Under the pieces are notes generated by a model. That model saw only the letters and a program-made list of their open reading frames with translations. It searched no databases and was not told the DNA's origin. 64,000 nucleotides of DNA from contig OZ022261.1 of assembly GCA_963978905.1 (NCBI GenBank), forward strand, positions 32,361,686 to 32,425,685. Direction: 5' to 3'. The stretch is from Trichostrongylus colubriformis (Eukaryota > Nematoda > Chromadorea > Rhabditida > Trichostrongylidae). Positions 12,901 to 27,900 of this stretch are shown in pieces (the first letter of the stretch is position 1; every line of letters begins with the position of its first letter). Both the position numbers and the translations under genes were made by a program.

Positions 12901-15900
12901 TTGACTTGAAGAGTAGGGATCATATTTTTCGAAATTTTCCTCAACGCCAGACCGACCCTAATTCAACCTTGTTAGGTGAAAAGGGTGTTCTTCACAGCGA
13001 TATTTCTCTACTCGACACCATGCTTGATCCTGCTTAGAAGACACCCCGTTGTGACGAAAGTGCCAGTTCTTACCTGGTCACGTTCAAACATCGCTCGATT
13101 TCGCTCCATTTCAGCTTGTTCCGCTTTCATTTTGTAGTGTTCAGCGTCCGCTTTCCAAGCTTCGCATGCTTGACGGGCCTGCTTCAGGCCTTCCTCCCAG
13201 ATGGCGACTTTTTCGTGATGTGATCGCAGTTCGATCTTCGTTTTTGCGAGCTCGTCACTCATGTCAGGTCCCTCCTGAAATACAGCATGCAGTTCTGTTC
13301 CGGAACCTTCATTTACCTAAAAAGACGAGCGTCAGCTGGAACCCCAAATGAATGCTTACGAAAAAGAATGAAAGTTCATTCTGCTTTATAAGCATTAAGC
13401 CCGGGTTTGTGTGTTTTCTGAAAATCAGCTTGACACACTTCTCTCTACTACAAAAAAGAAAATTCTCTACTCCAATAAAAACTCGAGAAATTAAAAAAAT
13501 GAATGGAGGCCTATTTGGAGTCCTACCATATCACAACCACGACTGGTGCCATTGAAAAAGCGTGCCTCGGCATTTCACAACTTGTGGGTATTAGTCGCAG
13601 CCACGCAGAATGCGGTAGTGGCAGTGAACATGGTACAATCAGCAAACGCATTCGCTTATGGGAGGAGCTCGGCCAAGGGGAGTCTGCCGGACACACATGT
13701 TAGCCACCCTCAGCCCTAAGCAATTAATACACAATTTAACCAAAAGTGATGATGCATGCATACCTGATTGTCGAATGCTGTTATCTGAGATGGAGTGGTG
13801 AGGAGTGACTTGCTAGGCCCGAACAGCATCTCTCCAAACGACGTGAGAGGTGAGGTATGGAATGAATCGACACCCGGTATACGCATTGGTGATGAGACTG
13901 ACGACACTGACAATGAGAACGTCATGTAGAACGAAAATCAATAAGAATAATTCAAGATAAAGCTCTAATTCTGCACTGAATGCGGATCTGTGAGAAACAC
14001 AAGAGTGGAGATCAAGAGTGAATGTAAATCGTCATAATCAGTATAACAAATTACAATCAGAAGGTAGCATAATGAGAAGACAAACGAGATTAAAGGCTAA
14101 AAAACGAACAACGACAGGAGGGTCAGGAAGCCGGGCAAAGAATGGCGGAAAGCAAGCGGTAGAACTCTGAAAAATAGTGCAAAATTCCCATATTTCAAAC
14201 CAACAGTTAATATCTGATTCACGGAATCGGAGTGCGCAATGCAGAATGAAATGGAAAACCGAAGAACAATGAAATTTTGTTTGAAAATGAACAAAACCCA
14301 GTATGGAATGCGAAGGATACAGAAACAAACTTACTATTCCCTGAGAACAATTCTGAGAGAGGCTTTTGATGTTCTTCGATCGGAGCCAAGTCTAGACTGA
14401 GCTCTTCTGAAATTAGCAAGAGTGGTCATGGACAACGTCACTACATGCCTAACAACCGATCAATTCGATTTCACTGCCCTGTAGCATAAAGAAAAATATA
14501 GAAAAGACATGACACTATTAACTGCGTGAAATCGACCGCTCGACTTGCAAATCGCATTCGTTGTGCATCATTACGCCATACTTACATAAATTGCCCGTTT
14601 GCATATTTTCATATATATCGACACAACAATTCAGCGATTTCGCGGTTACAGAGGCACAGAATCGCAGTCATGGCGACGCATGGCTTACGCGAAGGGCTCC
14701 TCCTGAGACAGTGTTCATACTTTGGGCGTGGCTGCGTTCACAGGCAAGGAGACAGAGTCAAGGAGACAGAGTGGCATAGGCGGAAACGCAGAGGCACGCA
14801 GCAACGCCCTGCAGCCGGCACCGCAAAGTATAAGAGCAGCCTTATGCCGCGATTAGGGAAGAGAGTGATAATATTACAAGGGGGAAAGCGAAAATCAAGA
14901 CATCTGCTCAAAAGAGGATGTAGACCCCGTGACGAGCTGCGTCGCATGCTCTGCGCGATGCGACGAACGCGATTCTGTGATTTCGCCTAGTTGTAGTCTC
15001 TCGCAGTTCAACTGCTTGCAGCTTGGAATTGCGGAAGAATGCATCACCCATATCCTGCGCTTGAATCTTAGAACAAACTAAGACCAAGAGTACACGCAAG
15101 GATAGGTTGCAATACTTTAGCCACGAGTTAAAAAGGACTAGCCATGAGCTAAAAAGGATTATTAATTCGAAATATGTTAACTTTTAATGGTAAGTATTCA
15201 TGAAAGTATGAATAAAGTTGAACAAAAGCGATGGAGTGATCAGCAATTACCTGTGACGGCATGGAATCCACTATCAGATCGACAAAGTGAAGAATGCGAT
15301 GGAAGTGATGTGCCAGGAGCTGCTTCAAAGCTGCCAACATTACAACCTAAAATAAAATGGTAATTCAGAAAAGAGCTAAAAATGCGACACAACTTCGCGT
15401 GAAAGCTTGTCACCTAACCAAGTATGCAATCAATTATTAAACGACCAATGAAAACAAGAGCAAAGAGTCACAATGCTGGTGACCAATTCCCTGTGCTCTC
15501 AAGTTCTCTGCAACAGTCGATCTTCTGAAATTCTGAGCGGCATTGTAACACCGTTTCACCATGGAATTCTGCCGATTGCCCTTCAGGTAGACTCCACACC
15601 TCGTTGGAGCACTATCTATGTATATCTCTGGGTGAGTAGGCCGCTTTCATACTTTGCGCAGCGACGCCGTCACCGGCGGCGACGGCGTCTCGCAACCATT
15701 CCAACCACCAACCGCAAACTCACGCAACCATTTGCCCGCCGCCGACGACGGCGTCCATAGATAATGTGCAGCGTTTGCAAAATCTTGACCCAATCACACT
15801 ACAGTATGGTGATTGTGGCCGCTTCGTGTATTGGCACAGCGCCAAGATTCGAAGCGGCCACAATCACCATACTGTAGTGTGACTGGGTCAAGAATTTTGC

Positions 15901-18900
15901 AAACATGCGCATTATCTATGGACGCCGTCGTCGGCGGCGGGCAAATGGTTGCGTGAGTTTGACGCCGTCGCCGCCGGTGACCGCGTCGGTGCGCAAAGTA
16001 TGAAAGCGGCCTATCCAAGATGCCACGCCACGGTGAATACTCACGGCTCTGCACCGCTCCCACATGACCACACCCACCTGAGCTCCCTTACTGCTCAGCT
16101 GAGCCAAAGGAATCGTCCACGGAAAAATGAGTATCTTTGTTACCCATATATTTATGTTATATTTGCCTACATAAGGGCCACATGCAAAGTTCACGAGAAA
16201 AGTGAGAATTCGGCTGAGATACAGCTCCCCAAATTCTGGGCCGGATGCGCGGGGCCTCCAAGTAAAGGCCCCGTCCCGTCGTCCGCTGCAATCGGAGACA
16301 ACAGTCCCACTCTCCCTTTCCAACCGCGGCGGACGACGGGACGGGGTTTTTACTCGGAGGCCCCGCCCACCCGGCCGAGAATTTGGGGGAGCTGTATCTT
16401 AGCCGACTCCTCACTTTTTCGCGCAGAAATGTGGCCCTTATTAGGCAAATACAACATAAATATATGGGTAACAAAGAAACTCATTCTTCCGTGGAAGATT
16501 CCTTTTAGAGACATATGAAGTGAGAGTTTGGGCGGATTTAGAGCCATGATGGTGCAAAGCGCAAAAAGGAAAATTTTGGAGAGTTATCCATGGATTTACC
16601 CACCCGAGTTCAAGTTCATATAGAAATTATCTTCTAAGAGTTGAACAAAAACATGTAGAAGTATCACTAACGTCTCCCAAGGTCCAAGTGGGCCATGTTC
16701 AACGAATGAGTACGAAGTCTTCCCATGGATGATTCATTGGTACGATTCGGCTGAAAAAGCATTTCGGGCACAACAACACTAGTAGCAATATGCGAGTATA
16801 CTACCGATAGCGGTCCCCTTTCGTATCCTGGTGCTTTCGCATAGCTGCCTGAAATTTGATCTGTAGTCGCTGAATAGCCTTTGTTAGCCATCGGGTGTCG
16901 TTGTTTGAGAACAGACTGAAGCAGGTGTCATAAATACTCAAAAATATTTACTAGAACTGTGCAAAACCATTACATTAAAATACGTTCAAATTCCGGGACT
17001 CCAATTTTGGGTTATTTTGAACAATGACAACAGATATATACGAGAAAGGGCAAAAATACCGGTGTGGGGCTGTTAACCCCACTCCGACAAATGCTGGACA
17101 AGCTGTTCAAGCGTCAGTTATCCTCATGGATCACGCACTTCATCTTTCATTTGAACTGTGGTGTTTTTGATTGCGATCTTGCCTCCATGGTGACACCCGG
17201 AAAAGTGCGATGCATAATATAAATACGTTTTTGTTTTTACTCACTCGGGAGTGCTCGAAGACACTTTACCGGTAATTTCGACCAACCATGGATTATAAAA
17301 TAAGGGGTGCCAAGTTGTACATAGTAGGGAAAACAGAAAGAAATGGTCCATAAACCTGAGAATTACCACCCCACCCCCTTTCAACGATCCCAAGTGATCG
17401 TGTTTCAGCGCACTCCGCATCACTGACGAGGGTATTGCAGACGGCGAGGGCAACTAAGTAAGTCAGCCATGGACACCACCCCGCCCTCCTCAGCTACTCG
17501 ACCACTTGCAATCGTACGACCGAAACGCTCACAACGCCGCGTTAAAAACCAGGGCGTGCTCCATGAGAATTCCGCAACAAAAGTCTAACTCCATTGAAAG
17601 GAAGTGTGACTTTTCAGTTCTGATTTTCTTCATCCCCTAGCGGTTTCTCGGCCAGAAATGGGAGTTCTATGGCTGTATCTCCTCTCAAAATCAATGAACA
17701 AGAGCCATATTATTATGATGGACACAAAAAGACATGTGAAAGTAAAGTGCGTGGCGCATTCGGAGGGGGATCAGTCGCCAATTTATCTATCATTTCCCCT
17801 TGTTTCCCGAAGCGCAAGCACGTTCTGACAGCTTTGGATCTCAGCAAATTAACAATTCTATATGGAAATGTCTCTGGACCCTCATGCTACTTCTTCACTG
17901 CCAATTAAATCGTCTGACCACATCATCAGATATCCAAAATAACCCTGCAGGCTTTGTGTTTAAAAAGTCTATGCGCACCTCTCCTATACACATGCAAAGA
18001 TCCCTATATCTGACTACTTACCGAATACGAAGGCGTTGACGTCCCGTTAGAAATCGGCGATCCGAATCGCATCGAGTCACCTAAATGCACACATTTATTA
18101 CACTTTTGTTTCCAAGAATTTTTTTCATAAAGAAATTAGAAGGGCACCACAGCGACCTAAGAGGGTTTCTGGATATGAGGCTTCGAGTCAGCTTTGAATT
18201 CAATCGAGGACGTACTAGCTATGAATGGCTGTGTACCGCGGATAGCGAAAACCCACCAATCAGGTGCACGTTTCCTACACCGCGCCAGCAAAGCCTATTG
18301 CAAGTATCACGTAATATCTTATTGGACGAGTCACGAAATCTAATGTAGGCCATGACTTTTTTTCTTTAATTTGTAATTGACAGAAAAAGATACCTCCGTT
18401 CGTATTTGGACTGCATTGTTCTTTAGGACTGGCTTGGCTACTTGTCACATAGGGTGTTCGTTGAACGTGAAGTTCGGAGTCGTGGTGGGCGAACGCACAG
18501 AATACGGCTCGAGGACAGTAACCATGCTGAAATAACAGGTAACCTATAAACAATAACCTCATCATATCCCCATCATATAACCCTCACCGAAGCCGTAGGG
18601 TAGCCGAATATGGCCCCGCCTCTACAGTAGCTCTCAGCGCGTTTTTCACCCCGAATTGCGTCGTTCCAGCCTTTCCGAACTGCTACTTCCCCTTGATTGA
18701 GAGGACTCATGTTGAGCCCTCCTGAGTACCAACGTTACAGCACGTACTTTATTTAAAGGTCCAGCCAGAGGTGAGGAGAAAATGAGAACTGTCAATGCAT
18801 CCGTGTTCACTCCGTGACTGGACATTCCAGATCGAAAGAAGTTACAGGGGGCACCAGAAACAAGTAACTTCGCTCACAGCTCACATCCGCCAATTATACA

Positions 18901-21900
18901 AAACAAAGGGAAACGAAAGAGATAAAAGTATTGGGGCCAAGTATTCCCGAAATGTTCCTTTAGAAACAGGAGCAAGCTGTGACTCACTGCTTTCGCCCTC
19001 ATCAAAATTTGGAGCCTTCAGTCGGCGCAATCGGGCTTCAGAGCACCTACGGCAACGTCCGCTTAAAACAGTAGAGCCCAGGTTCCGTGGTAGGTCATTG
19101 TGGTGAGCTTCCTGAGGATTGGCCCTTCGGTTCATGAAATTCACAGAGCCCTTGCTGCTAGGACAACTACTATGATCCGAAGTGTCATTTTTCATACCTA
19201 AAACGCCCCTCCAGGGGGGTTTCAGTGGTAATGGCTCGTTTTGGTTCTTGGAAACGAAGGATGATTGGAGCCTGCAAAAAACGGAACACTCAAGGGCACC
19301 ACCCACTATGAATCCTCTCCAGAACCCAGAGTGAACGGACCTTAGCAAGGTTGTGAACGAGGGCGACGAAATTTCCGATTTTGCCGTGTTGAGGTGACAC
19401 GTTACGTTCATTCAAAATAAGCTCCCGATCCTGTTCGTGCAGAAGGCTCTCACGGAATTAACTGATAGAGTGAGGTCTGTACTTAATTTGGGAATGCAAA
19501 TACCTCCTCAGAATTTGCTGAAGTTCGATGAAGAAGGGCTAAAAGTGGAGGAGAATAAATTACTATTTTTTGGCACCCCTTGTATATGCGTCGAAATCCT
19601 GAGGGAAACGCGCGTCTTAAGACCAACGAATCAATTTTCGATTTGTAATGAGAGTGAAGCAACGTTAGCAGTTAACTGACTTAGTCCCTCGCCCGTCCGC
19701 ATATACCCCACCGGCTAAAGATGCATGGGCGCGAGAGGGTAGGAATGGTGGAAGGCTTTTCGAGTTTCAGCACTGGGGATGACCGTTTTCTTTCTTGATT
19801 GATGCACCATTCATCACCTCGACTATTATATCCCACAAGTATTCCTTAATCCGACAATATTACCAATAATGGTACCTATCTTTGATGCACAGGGCGCTCA
19901 AGGATGTCATTCACAAAGACTGCCTCAGATTGGTTGCAGTATGAGCTCGAGCAATCATAGTATAGCTGTGCACAATTACACTCATGACGATAAAATTGAA
20001 AGCCATACCCGTGGAATAACTAATAAATTCATTCAAAGGCAGCATTAGGGGTAATATGGTAATGGAAAAATCCCTAGAAGAAGTCACTCACAGGGTAGTC
20101 CTGGGCCTAAGAAGGCTATCTGTGGCGTAATCCCGGTGAAAAAGGGCCCCTCAGAGCCGTAGAAACGCTGCAAAGCACCGTAATCGCCTCTGTCCCGCCT
20201 CTTCGATTTGTCGATCCCGCCTACCGATGAAGTAATTCCCGATTGACTGGGGTGGGAGCGGCCAAGGAGATGCGGCAGGATCGGAGGTTTTGCGGCGTGC
20301 TTTTGCAGTTTTAGCTTGAAGCTCACTCTAAAAAATAGATGCTGTCGTATTTCCAAACATCCCCTTGTGTTTACTTGGCAACATGCCAATGAAAAACTAG
20401 ATCAGACTACCCGCCTCTTGATGGACAGGTCGTCCGCATCGAGAATCAACAGTGGAAAGGGGGTCCTATTTCTCGGGTTTTTTGCCAATTCCATCCGTTG
20501 TTTCTTCACTGTCCTGTTACTAGACATCTCGACTTTCATATTCACTATTTCTTTTACTTTTCGTCCGACATTCCCCTAATGCTGCCTTTGAGTTATAAAT
20601 TTATGGTGAATCTAACAACGCCGCAACCGTGCGAAGCAAGGATGATAAAATTTCTGGCGACGTCACGTCGGCCTTCTTACCTCGAGCATGTCATTGCACT
20701 TCGTGCTCTTGTAGATTTCCGGATGAAACTGCTGTTCTGTTCGAGTATGGCAGTACTGACAAGAGTCTCCAGCTTCACACAGTTCTGGATCTAGCCACTC
20801 GTCGACAGTTTTCGCGGCAGGACAAGGAGTAGACCTAGAACATGAAGGCACTAGAATTTAACAGAAAAATATGGAGGAAAAAGGTACTGACCTGTATTTG
20901 CATATGGCAGGAGGTCGACGACGATCTTTCGAGTTGTGATAGAACGGGCAGGCATAACCTTGTCGACACAGGCGAGCCGGTTTACGGCATTGTTCAGTTT
21001 TGTAGCAAGACAGTACATGATCTTGACCTTGAAATGATAGAATCTGAGTTTTCAGAATTTCTAGCTTCCTTTGTAAGAATTTCTAGTTGCTCGCCAGAGC
21101 CACCTCGTCATAAAATGATTCTCGCACCAAAATGAGAACATGGTCGAGTTTGAATGCCGACAGGTCTGATGCACATGCTAGGATCGCTTGGAAGGATGAA
21201 AGTTGCTGGTCGGCCCGGGAAAACTCTTCTTTTCGAGCCGGCTCAGTATTCCATCCTTGATAGCAACCTAGTTTGCCCATAAAAATATGCCCATTGATAA
21301 ACATGGGATGATCTCCCACATCTCTCAGGAGGTTTATAAGCTACGCGTTCAGACAAATTCACAATGGCGACTGCGTGGCGCATTCCAACCTATTGATTCG
21401 GGTGTAGGCCAAGAGACGCTGGCGTGGCCTAGATGGCCCTAAAGACTGGAAGGAGAGCAATTTTGGTCTACGGTATGGGACTACGGTGGCTTGCAATTGC
21501 CGCAGTGCACACACGACACCTTGCCAAGACGTCGAACATGAATTCATCAGGTTTTGATTGGAATAATCACACTTTTCTTACGCTTTCGCTTATTCTTCAT
21601 TTATTTGTTTTACTGGTGTTGTTGCTGTGTGTTATTTCACTTATTTCACATCATTACGAATGAATGAAATACACTCTACGAAATAACAAATGACATCTCT
21701 ACAGCGGACGACTCGAAAAGTCAGTGTGTGCAGTTCGAAGTGATGCAAATGTGAAGCGAACACACACCACAGCGTCGCGCCTTTGAATTCGGGTTGTCCA
21801 CCGATTATCGCTTCTAACTTTGAAGTCCTTTACAAAATAATTACTTCTTTGCATCTTCCTCTTTCTTCGGAACCCTTCCGCTTCCTTTAACGAGAATACA

Positions 21901-24900
21901 AGCGCTGTAGGGCGCAGAAACCCTGCGACCACAGTAGCTGCATAGAAAAGGATGAGGGTTGACGTGAATACAGGTGGTTCCTACTGGTTTCACACAGAAA
22001 ATCAGCAAACGCTGTGAAATTTCGTCTGCGACGTCGCGTCCATGCTTCTGGCTTACGCTTCTTTACTCGCCTTTATTTGTTATATAACTGCTATGTCAGA
22101 AGACCGGCAAAACCCGCTATCACTATCACGAAGATGGTGTAGTAACATGTGGCGCCGCTTCCACTCGTACAGTCCGAGCGGATCACACCCGCCCTAACAA
22201 ATCAAACATTCTAACCCCTCCCCTGGTTAGTTAGAGGAATCGCTCCAGCAATGAGTTTTCTTAATCCTCTACAGTTATGTAGTACTTGTTCACTAAGGGC
22301 TGTCTGCGAATTGCACGCGAAAAACCAAATAGCGCGGGGATATACCCCTCAAAGATTAGTCCACGTGGGTAACATTGGCGAGGACGAGAAGGCTGTGGGG
22401 CAGAGCTGGTTTTGGTTGATGTAGGATGTAAGGCAAGATCAGTGGCCTCAGAGGAACAGAATATCGCCTACGTTTTGCTACACAACCCTTGCTGTCCCGC
22501 CCACGTGACCCTGGTGCCCGAAAACGCAAGAAGCTGCATCACGGCTGAATTCGAGTTTTTGCGGAGAACTTTGCATATCATCCGTGGCGAACAAATACGG
22601 AACAATAAATACATAACTGTATGGGACTACGGAAAGCCTGAACTGTGTGGGAATAAGATGAATTCAAGTTCTAGTATATGACTGTTCTAATTTATGCCAG
22701 ATTAGTCTAGGCTGGTAGAGATACAGGAAGGTTTCTTCGAGGCCACACACCTCTTTTTCACAAATATTACAATTCATCTTCAACTATAAATTACAGGCCA
22801 ACCTCACCTTGTTGTTTGGCAGGATATGAAAATGCTATTGATTGCGACTCGAATAATTAAAATATTCCAGAGGCATTAAGAATGCAATTCGCTACCTCTG
22901 TAGCTCTTACCCCGAACGATACAAGATAATTTTTCCCTGATATGTAAAAATAAGTCGTTTGAGCCGTGCCACGGACACAAGGCCGTATTGTGAGAAGGAT
23001 CAAGGAAGCCGTCAACGTTCATTTCAAACTGTTCTTCGTGACCAGTATATTTCGATGTTGGCCTAGTCGTACATCCACGATCTCCGATGTTCAGATGGAA
23101 CAGTCATAGTCTACTCTCCTTCACAGTGAGCGCAGTTGTACGGAATAACGCCCTACTGCTCATGAGTCCACAGTCGATACTATTGAGTCACGTTGGCAAT
23201 GCAAAGTTCTGGAAAATAAACATTTGTTTTGACAATGGTGACGACAGTGGCCGTAAACGACGTTACCAGGCCTTGTTACTTTAGCCCGTCCGCTTACTTT
23301 GCCCTAGTCGTCGTCGCTCTTTCAGAATCGTTGCCGACGATCAATCTGTTGTGTCTTTCTCACTGGTCGTGATTTACATGCCGCTTGTCGATGGTGCCCT
23401 GTGGACGTGAGCGACATTTCCGATGGGACGGCCATAAAAAACGCGACACCCACACAAAGAGCTTATTGCTCGCGTGACAGTGAAAAACGAACGGAAAACG
23501 AAAAAAGAGGAACGGGTTTCGCTTCGAAATTTGGCGGCTCATTTCTAGTATGGCACGCGTGCAAAAATTGAATTCATCGCGTGAATAGACTGCTTAGTCA
23601 AGTACATTTCAACGGAAAAAATGAATAGTGCAAGCTTCTTTGAATTGGAATCTAAAACGATGCCGGGCTTCTTAAAAAACCTGAAGAAGGGTTCAAGCTC
23701 TTCTAGAGATTTTCTTGACGAAGCAGTGGCCTTGAATAATGGTCAATACACAACTATAGTCGGAGGAGAATTCATGGTAAGTATAAAGCACGCATTCATT
23801 CCCTGGGGAAATCTAAGATAGAAGCCTTATAAAATAATAACGCCAATCCATATGAAGCTTCAAAAGTTCACTTGTTTCACCCTCATCCGTTAAAAAAATT
23901 TCTATGGAACAAGGACGACACGAAAGAGTCCCTTCACTCCACAGACCGTTGAAAAAAAGTAATTCAATCCAGGGAACATTTCACGTTTCTATAACCCATT
24001 GCTGCTGGAGCAGATGTTGAGGAATTCAGTCGCATCTATACAACCCAACCCTTTTCCCTATCTTCTTCCTTGTAATATTTGAATATAACCCCATGGATCA
24101 CTAATTCTCATGGTGGGGTCGTATTCTGGGTTGGGAAAATGGGCTCGTAATTATTTCGAAAATTTTGGGGTCGAAATCTGGATTGGGAAAATGGGCTCGT
24201 AATTTTTTTGGAAATTTTGGGGTCGAAATCGGGGTTGGGAAAATGGACTCGTATCTTTTCGAAAATTTCTCGAGCAATACTTATCGACCTCATCGATCAC
24301 TTCTTTTAGTAGTTTTCGAACCCATGCCCCTTAATACAAAAGGCTGTCGACCGCAAGGGTGGGAGTATTCGAAAAATTTTTTTCAAACTTACAAAAAAAA
24401 AACTGGGAAGATTGATATTTGGTATTTTTCGCTATCGAATACACAGCAAAAGAAAATGAGGCTCCCCCCCCCCCTCCAACGGACCCATGTAGGACCTTGC
24501 TTACAAGGTTTCATGGACAACCGCTTGACCCTCACCTACGATTGGTACCCATAGAAAAGCCAGTTTCAGTCAATCAGTTTTTTGTGCTTTGCTTCGATAA
24601 AACGAAGCCTACTCCTAGTAAAAGTAACAGTGCAAGTTGATAATTTAAAAAGAGCGAAAGGTAAAAAGGGACGCAAAGTAAAATTGAAGCACTCACTATG
24701 CCACAACGGGTCCTCGATCACGAAGCTGGTGCGATCTCGCCCATCACCATCGACGGTCGTCGAGAAACCTGCCTCATGTTGATCGAACTAAACTCGAACC
24801 ATTTTGAATTGACCTCCTAAGAATAACTGGTGCTCATTATGGACATACTTGTGGTTGTCGCAAATCAGCCGATGAATGAGCGAAGGCGCAATGGGCTCCA

Positions 24901-27900
24901 TTCTGAAATCGATATGAACTTGGTACGAAACTTTTGAATTTCCTCACGTTGCCGTTCCTTCATCCCACACCCACACATCTTATGCGTACTCTTTTGTGAT
25001 GTCGGGTTGGCTGGCTGACGGCAGCCGACTGGGTGGCGGGCTACCCCTCAAGTGCAATGTTCTTTGCAGGTGGTTGTTTTCGTATCCAACACCAGCTCGC
25101 TCTCGTATTTCTGCCAAAACATGCACTGCGGGCGTGAGTGTGTGTGTGTATGTGAGCGATCGAGCGAGCGCTGGAGAGAGCGCGAGACAAAAAAACCCGC
25201 GAGCGAATTCGGTTCAAGGCTAAACGCGTACGTGAAGATGACCAGTAACTAACTGCATCCCCTCCTATTTAATAGGTCCGGTTTTTCAAGAGGAAACAAA
25301 CAGACGTGACATGAGAAGATACGTGACTCTTTTTGCTGACAGGTCCACCTCTAAATTTTTTTTCCACCCCACATCCACTCCCAGTGATTCGGGCAGCCTG
25401 TCAAAATACCTTGACACATTGTCCGCGTGAATCCGTAGGATGTACACATTGAGCGGTTTTGTAGTAACGCAAATGATATTTTCGTTCCACATCACCAGAA
25501 ACTCGATGGAGGTATACACATCTTAACAAAGTGACAATCAAAGTTAATATTTTAGAAGCTAAGTGCTTATTGCCCTCAAGGGTGAATATGTATAAGCTTA
25601 ATGAGGTAAATACTAAGGAAAATTGAAATAACTTCAGATACTCACTCATCGCCATCAGGACAAATACCGGTATTCTCGTCGTATTTGTCACAGTAAATAT
25701 CAGGTGAGTAATTGAAGGAGCCATCGGACTTACGCTGTGGCCTGAACAAAAAAAAACTCATATACAGGACATATTGTTGATTCCCTCTACTTTAAAATGG
25801 TATTTTCCAGTATCCGTGATTAAAGACACAGAGCACCTTCCCTGTGGGAATGGCATAACAAAACTGTCATTAGTGGAAATCAGTAGAGGCGGTTTTACCA
25901 TATCCACCAGAGCGTATGGCAAAACCGCCTCCAACAGATTCCCCAGCGAGGGTGTATGCCATCTGGACAGAAAATCCACGTGGCCGAGTTTAGCGCGCGA
26001 CGTGAGGGTGCGAGCTATGGGTGCCGTATCGATTGAGTCCTGAAGCGATTGCACGTAGGGGCGTAAAGCACCGTCATCGCTTCAGGATTCATCCAACACA
26101 GCGCTCATAGCTCGCACCATCGCGTCGCATACCGAACGCCGCGAAGCGGATTTTCTGTCCTCATGGCACACACCCCCTACCGATGATGTTTCAGGGAGTG
26201 CCTCGTCATGACAGACGTAAACTGTGTTCTTAAATGAAAGAAGTTGAGCAATTCAAATCTGTGGAAAGAGTTCCTCACTTCAAAATAGATTTCATTGCAT
26301 AATGCAAAGCATTCAAAAGATTTCATGGAAAAATCACAATCACCAATAAATCTGTAGGAAAAAGTACAACTAACATACCGAATTTGTATTTCACAGAATT
26401 CGTAATGGAAAGAAACAAACTGATTATAATAATAAAATTCACTAACTGAAATTAGTAACGGTATAGTGAAACTTCAATTTCGGGTGAATTGCACATATTA
26501 GTGCCCTGGTACTCATTTTGCCAACTGTTTCGCAGCAGACGTAATATCGGTGAAAAGAACAGTTCTAACAGCGGTTATTTCAGCACAAAATAGTAATCGT
26601 GAGAACTGCTTTTGATTGGTGCGTCTCCTTTATGGCCAATCACAGGTAGCCCTCATATGCCGTGCACCCGTTCATGTTGAGGCCGATAATTGTACGAGAA
26701 CCTAACTGAAGTCAGTGATTCGCTGTTTTTCTGTATGTATGTAAATATGTATATGTAATACGAAAAATGGGTAAAGATAATTGATAAAGTCTACTGGGAG
26801 ATAATTTTTCCGTGAAAATCTGATTATTATTTGGAAATTTCAAATATAGGCAGTTCTTCGTAATTTTTTTTTGTACTGACGTATGTGTTGTAATAACCGA
26901 AAACACCCTAAGCTCGGTACAACACTATTTTCGTATGTATCGCAAAATGAGAACAAAATAAAGATAATCATCCACACACTTATACTTGAAAACTTTGAAA
27001 CGCTCTTATAACTTTTGAAATATGAAATATATAAAATAATTCAGAAAAAAATTGCTTATTGATAGCACACTTTCTGACTTCCTATTTCTTTCCAGTTCTC
27101 CTCTCATATGCTCTGATCTACTCTGCAAATTTAGAATCTACCTGTATAGCTTTGGTAGGGTCCATTTCATCAGCAGGTAATCAAGAAAATTAGAAACGAG
27201 TAAGACCAAAAGTCTGTTCAGTTCTTATTCTAACTGAAAAGAACTTCGAATCTCGTTCCATAACGCCCTTGATACAATATTTATGTAGAAAAAATGTTAG
27301 TATAAGCCTGTGAACAAGGAGAAAACAGAAAAAATTTCTCTGCTACATTAAGGTCGACTCTACTACAAAACAGATGCTATAAAAAATCGAGAAGGCCGGG
27401 CAGTGATCTCCAAACTACTGCAAATCAATTGAAAATATAAACCCGAGAAATGTGCATAAGAAATGGGGAATCATCTCCAAAAAAAACTGTAACCGATTTT
27501 CTACGTTGGCAAGCGATCAATGCAGTAAGGGAAATATTGAAATATTCAGATAAAAGTGAATAATAAAAATCATTTCCTTTAGATATTATTTATGTGGCTT
27601 GAACCAATGACAAATCAGAGGAGTTGTGCAATTTCAATATTATGTGAAAGGTAATTGGGAAAGTCTAACATCTCCATTTCACCGTCAGAGATCTCCCCAA
27701 ATCTATACAAAAAGGAGCTCTCACGTGCGTGCATCATGCTAACAAGTGATGAGGCACCCGAATTTCGATTTTAGACTGAAAATGCAATAATAATGGGATG
27801 TCATGTAAGCAATAAAAATCTAAAAACAACTATTTGAAATCTAAACATAACATTGACAGCTCTCATGGTCTGCTTTTGAACAATAGAGTTATCAAAAATA

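Noticed and set aside
16667..16891. ATG within unk exon 16672-16915 as an independent gene start
   Set aside because: The frame continues upstream to a proper acceptor in phase with the previous unk exon.
18881..19411. Minus-strand ORF of 176 codons between unk exons
   Set aside because: The flanking unk exons join in phase without it (finger 6 is continuous across 20681 and 18526), and it has no family motif.
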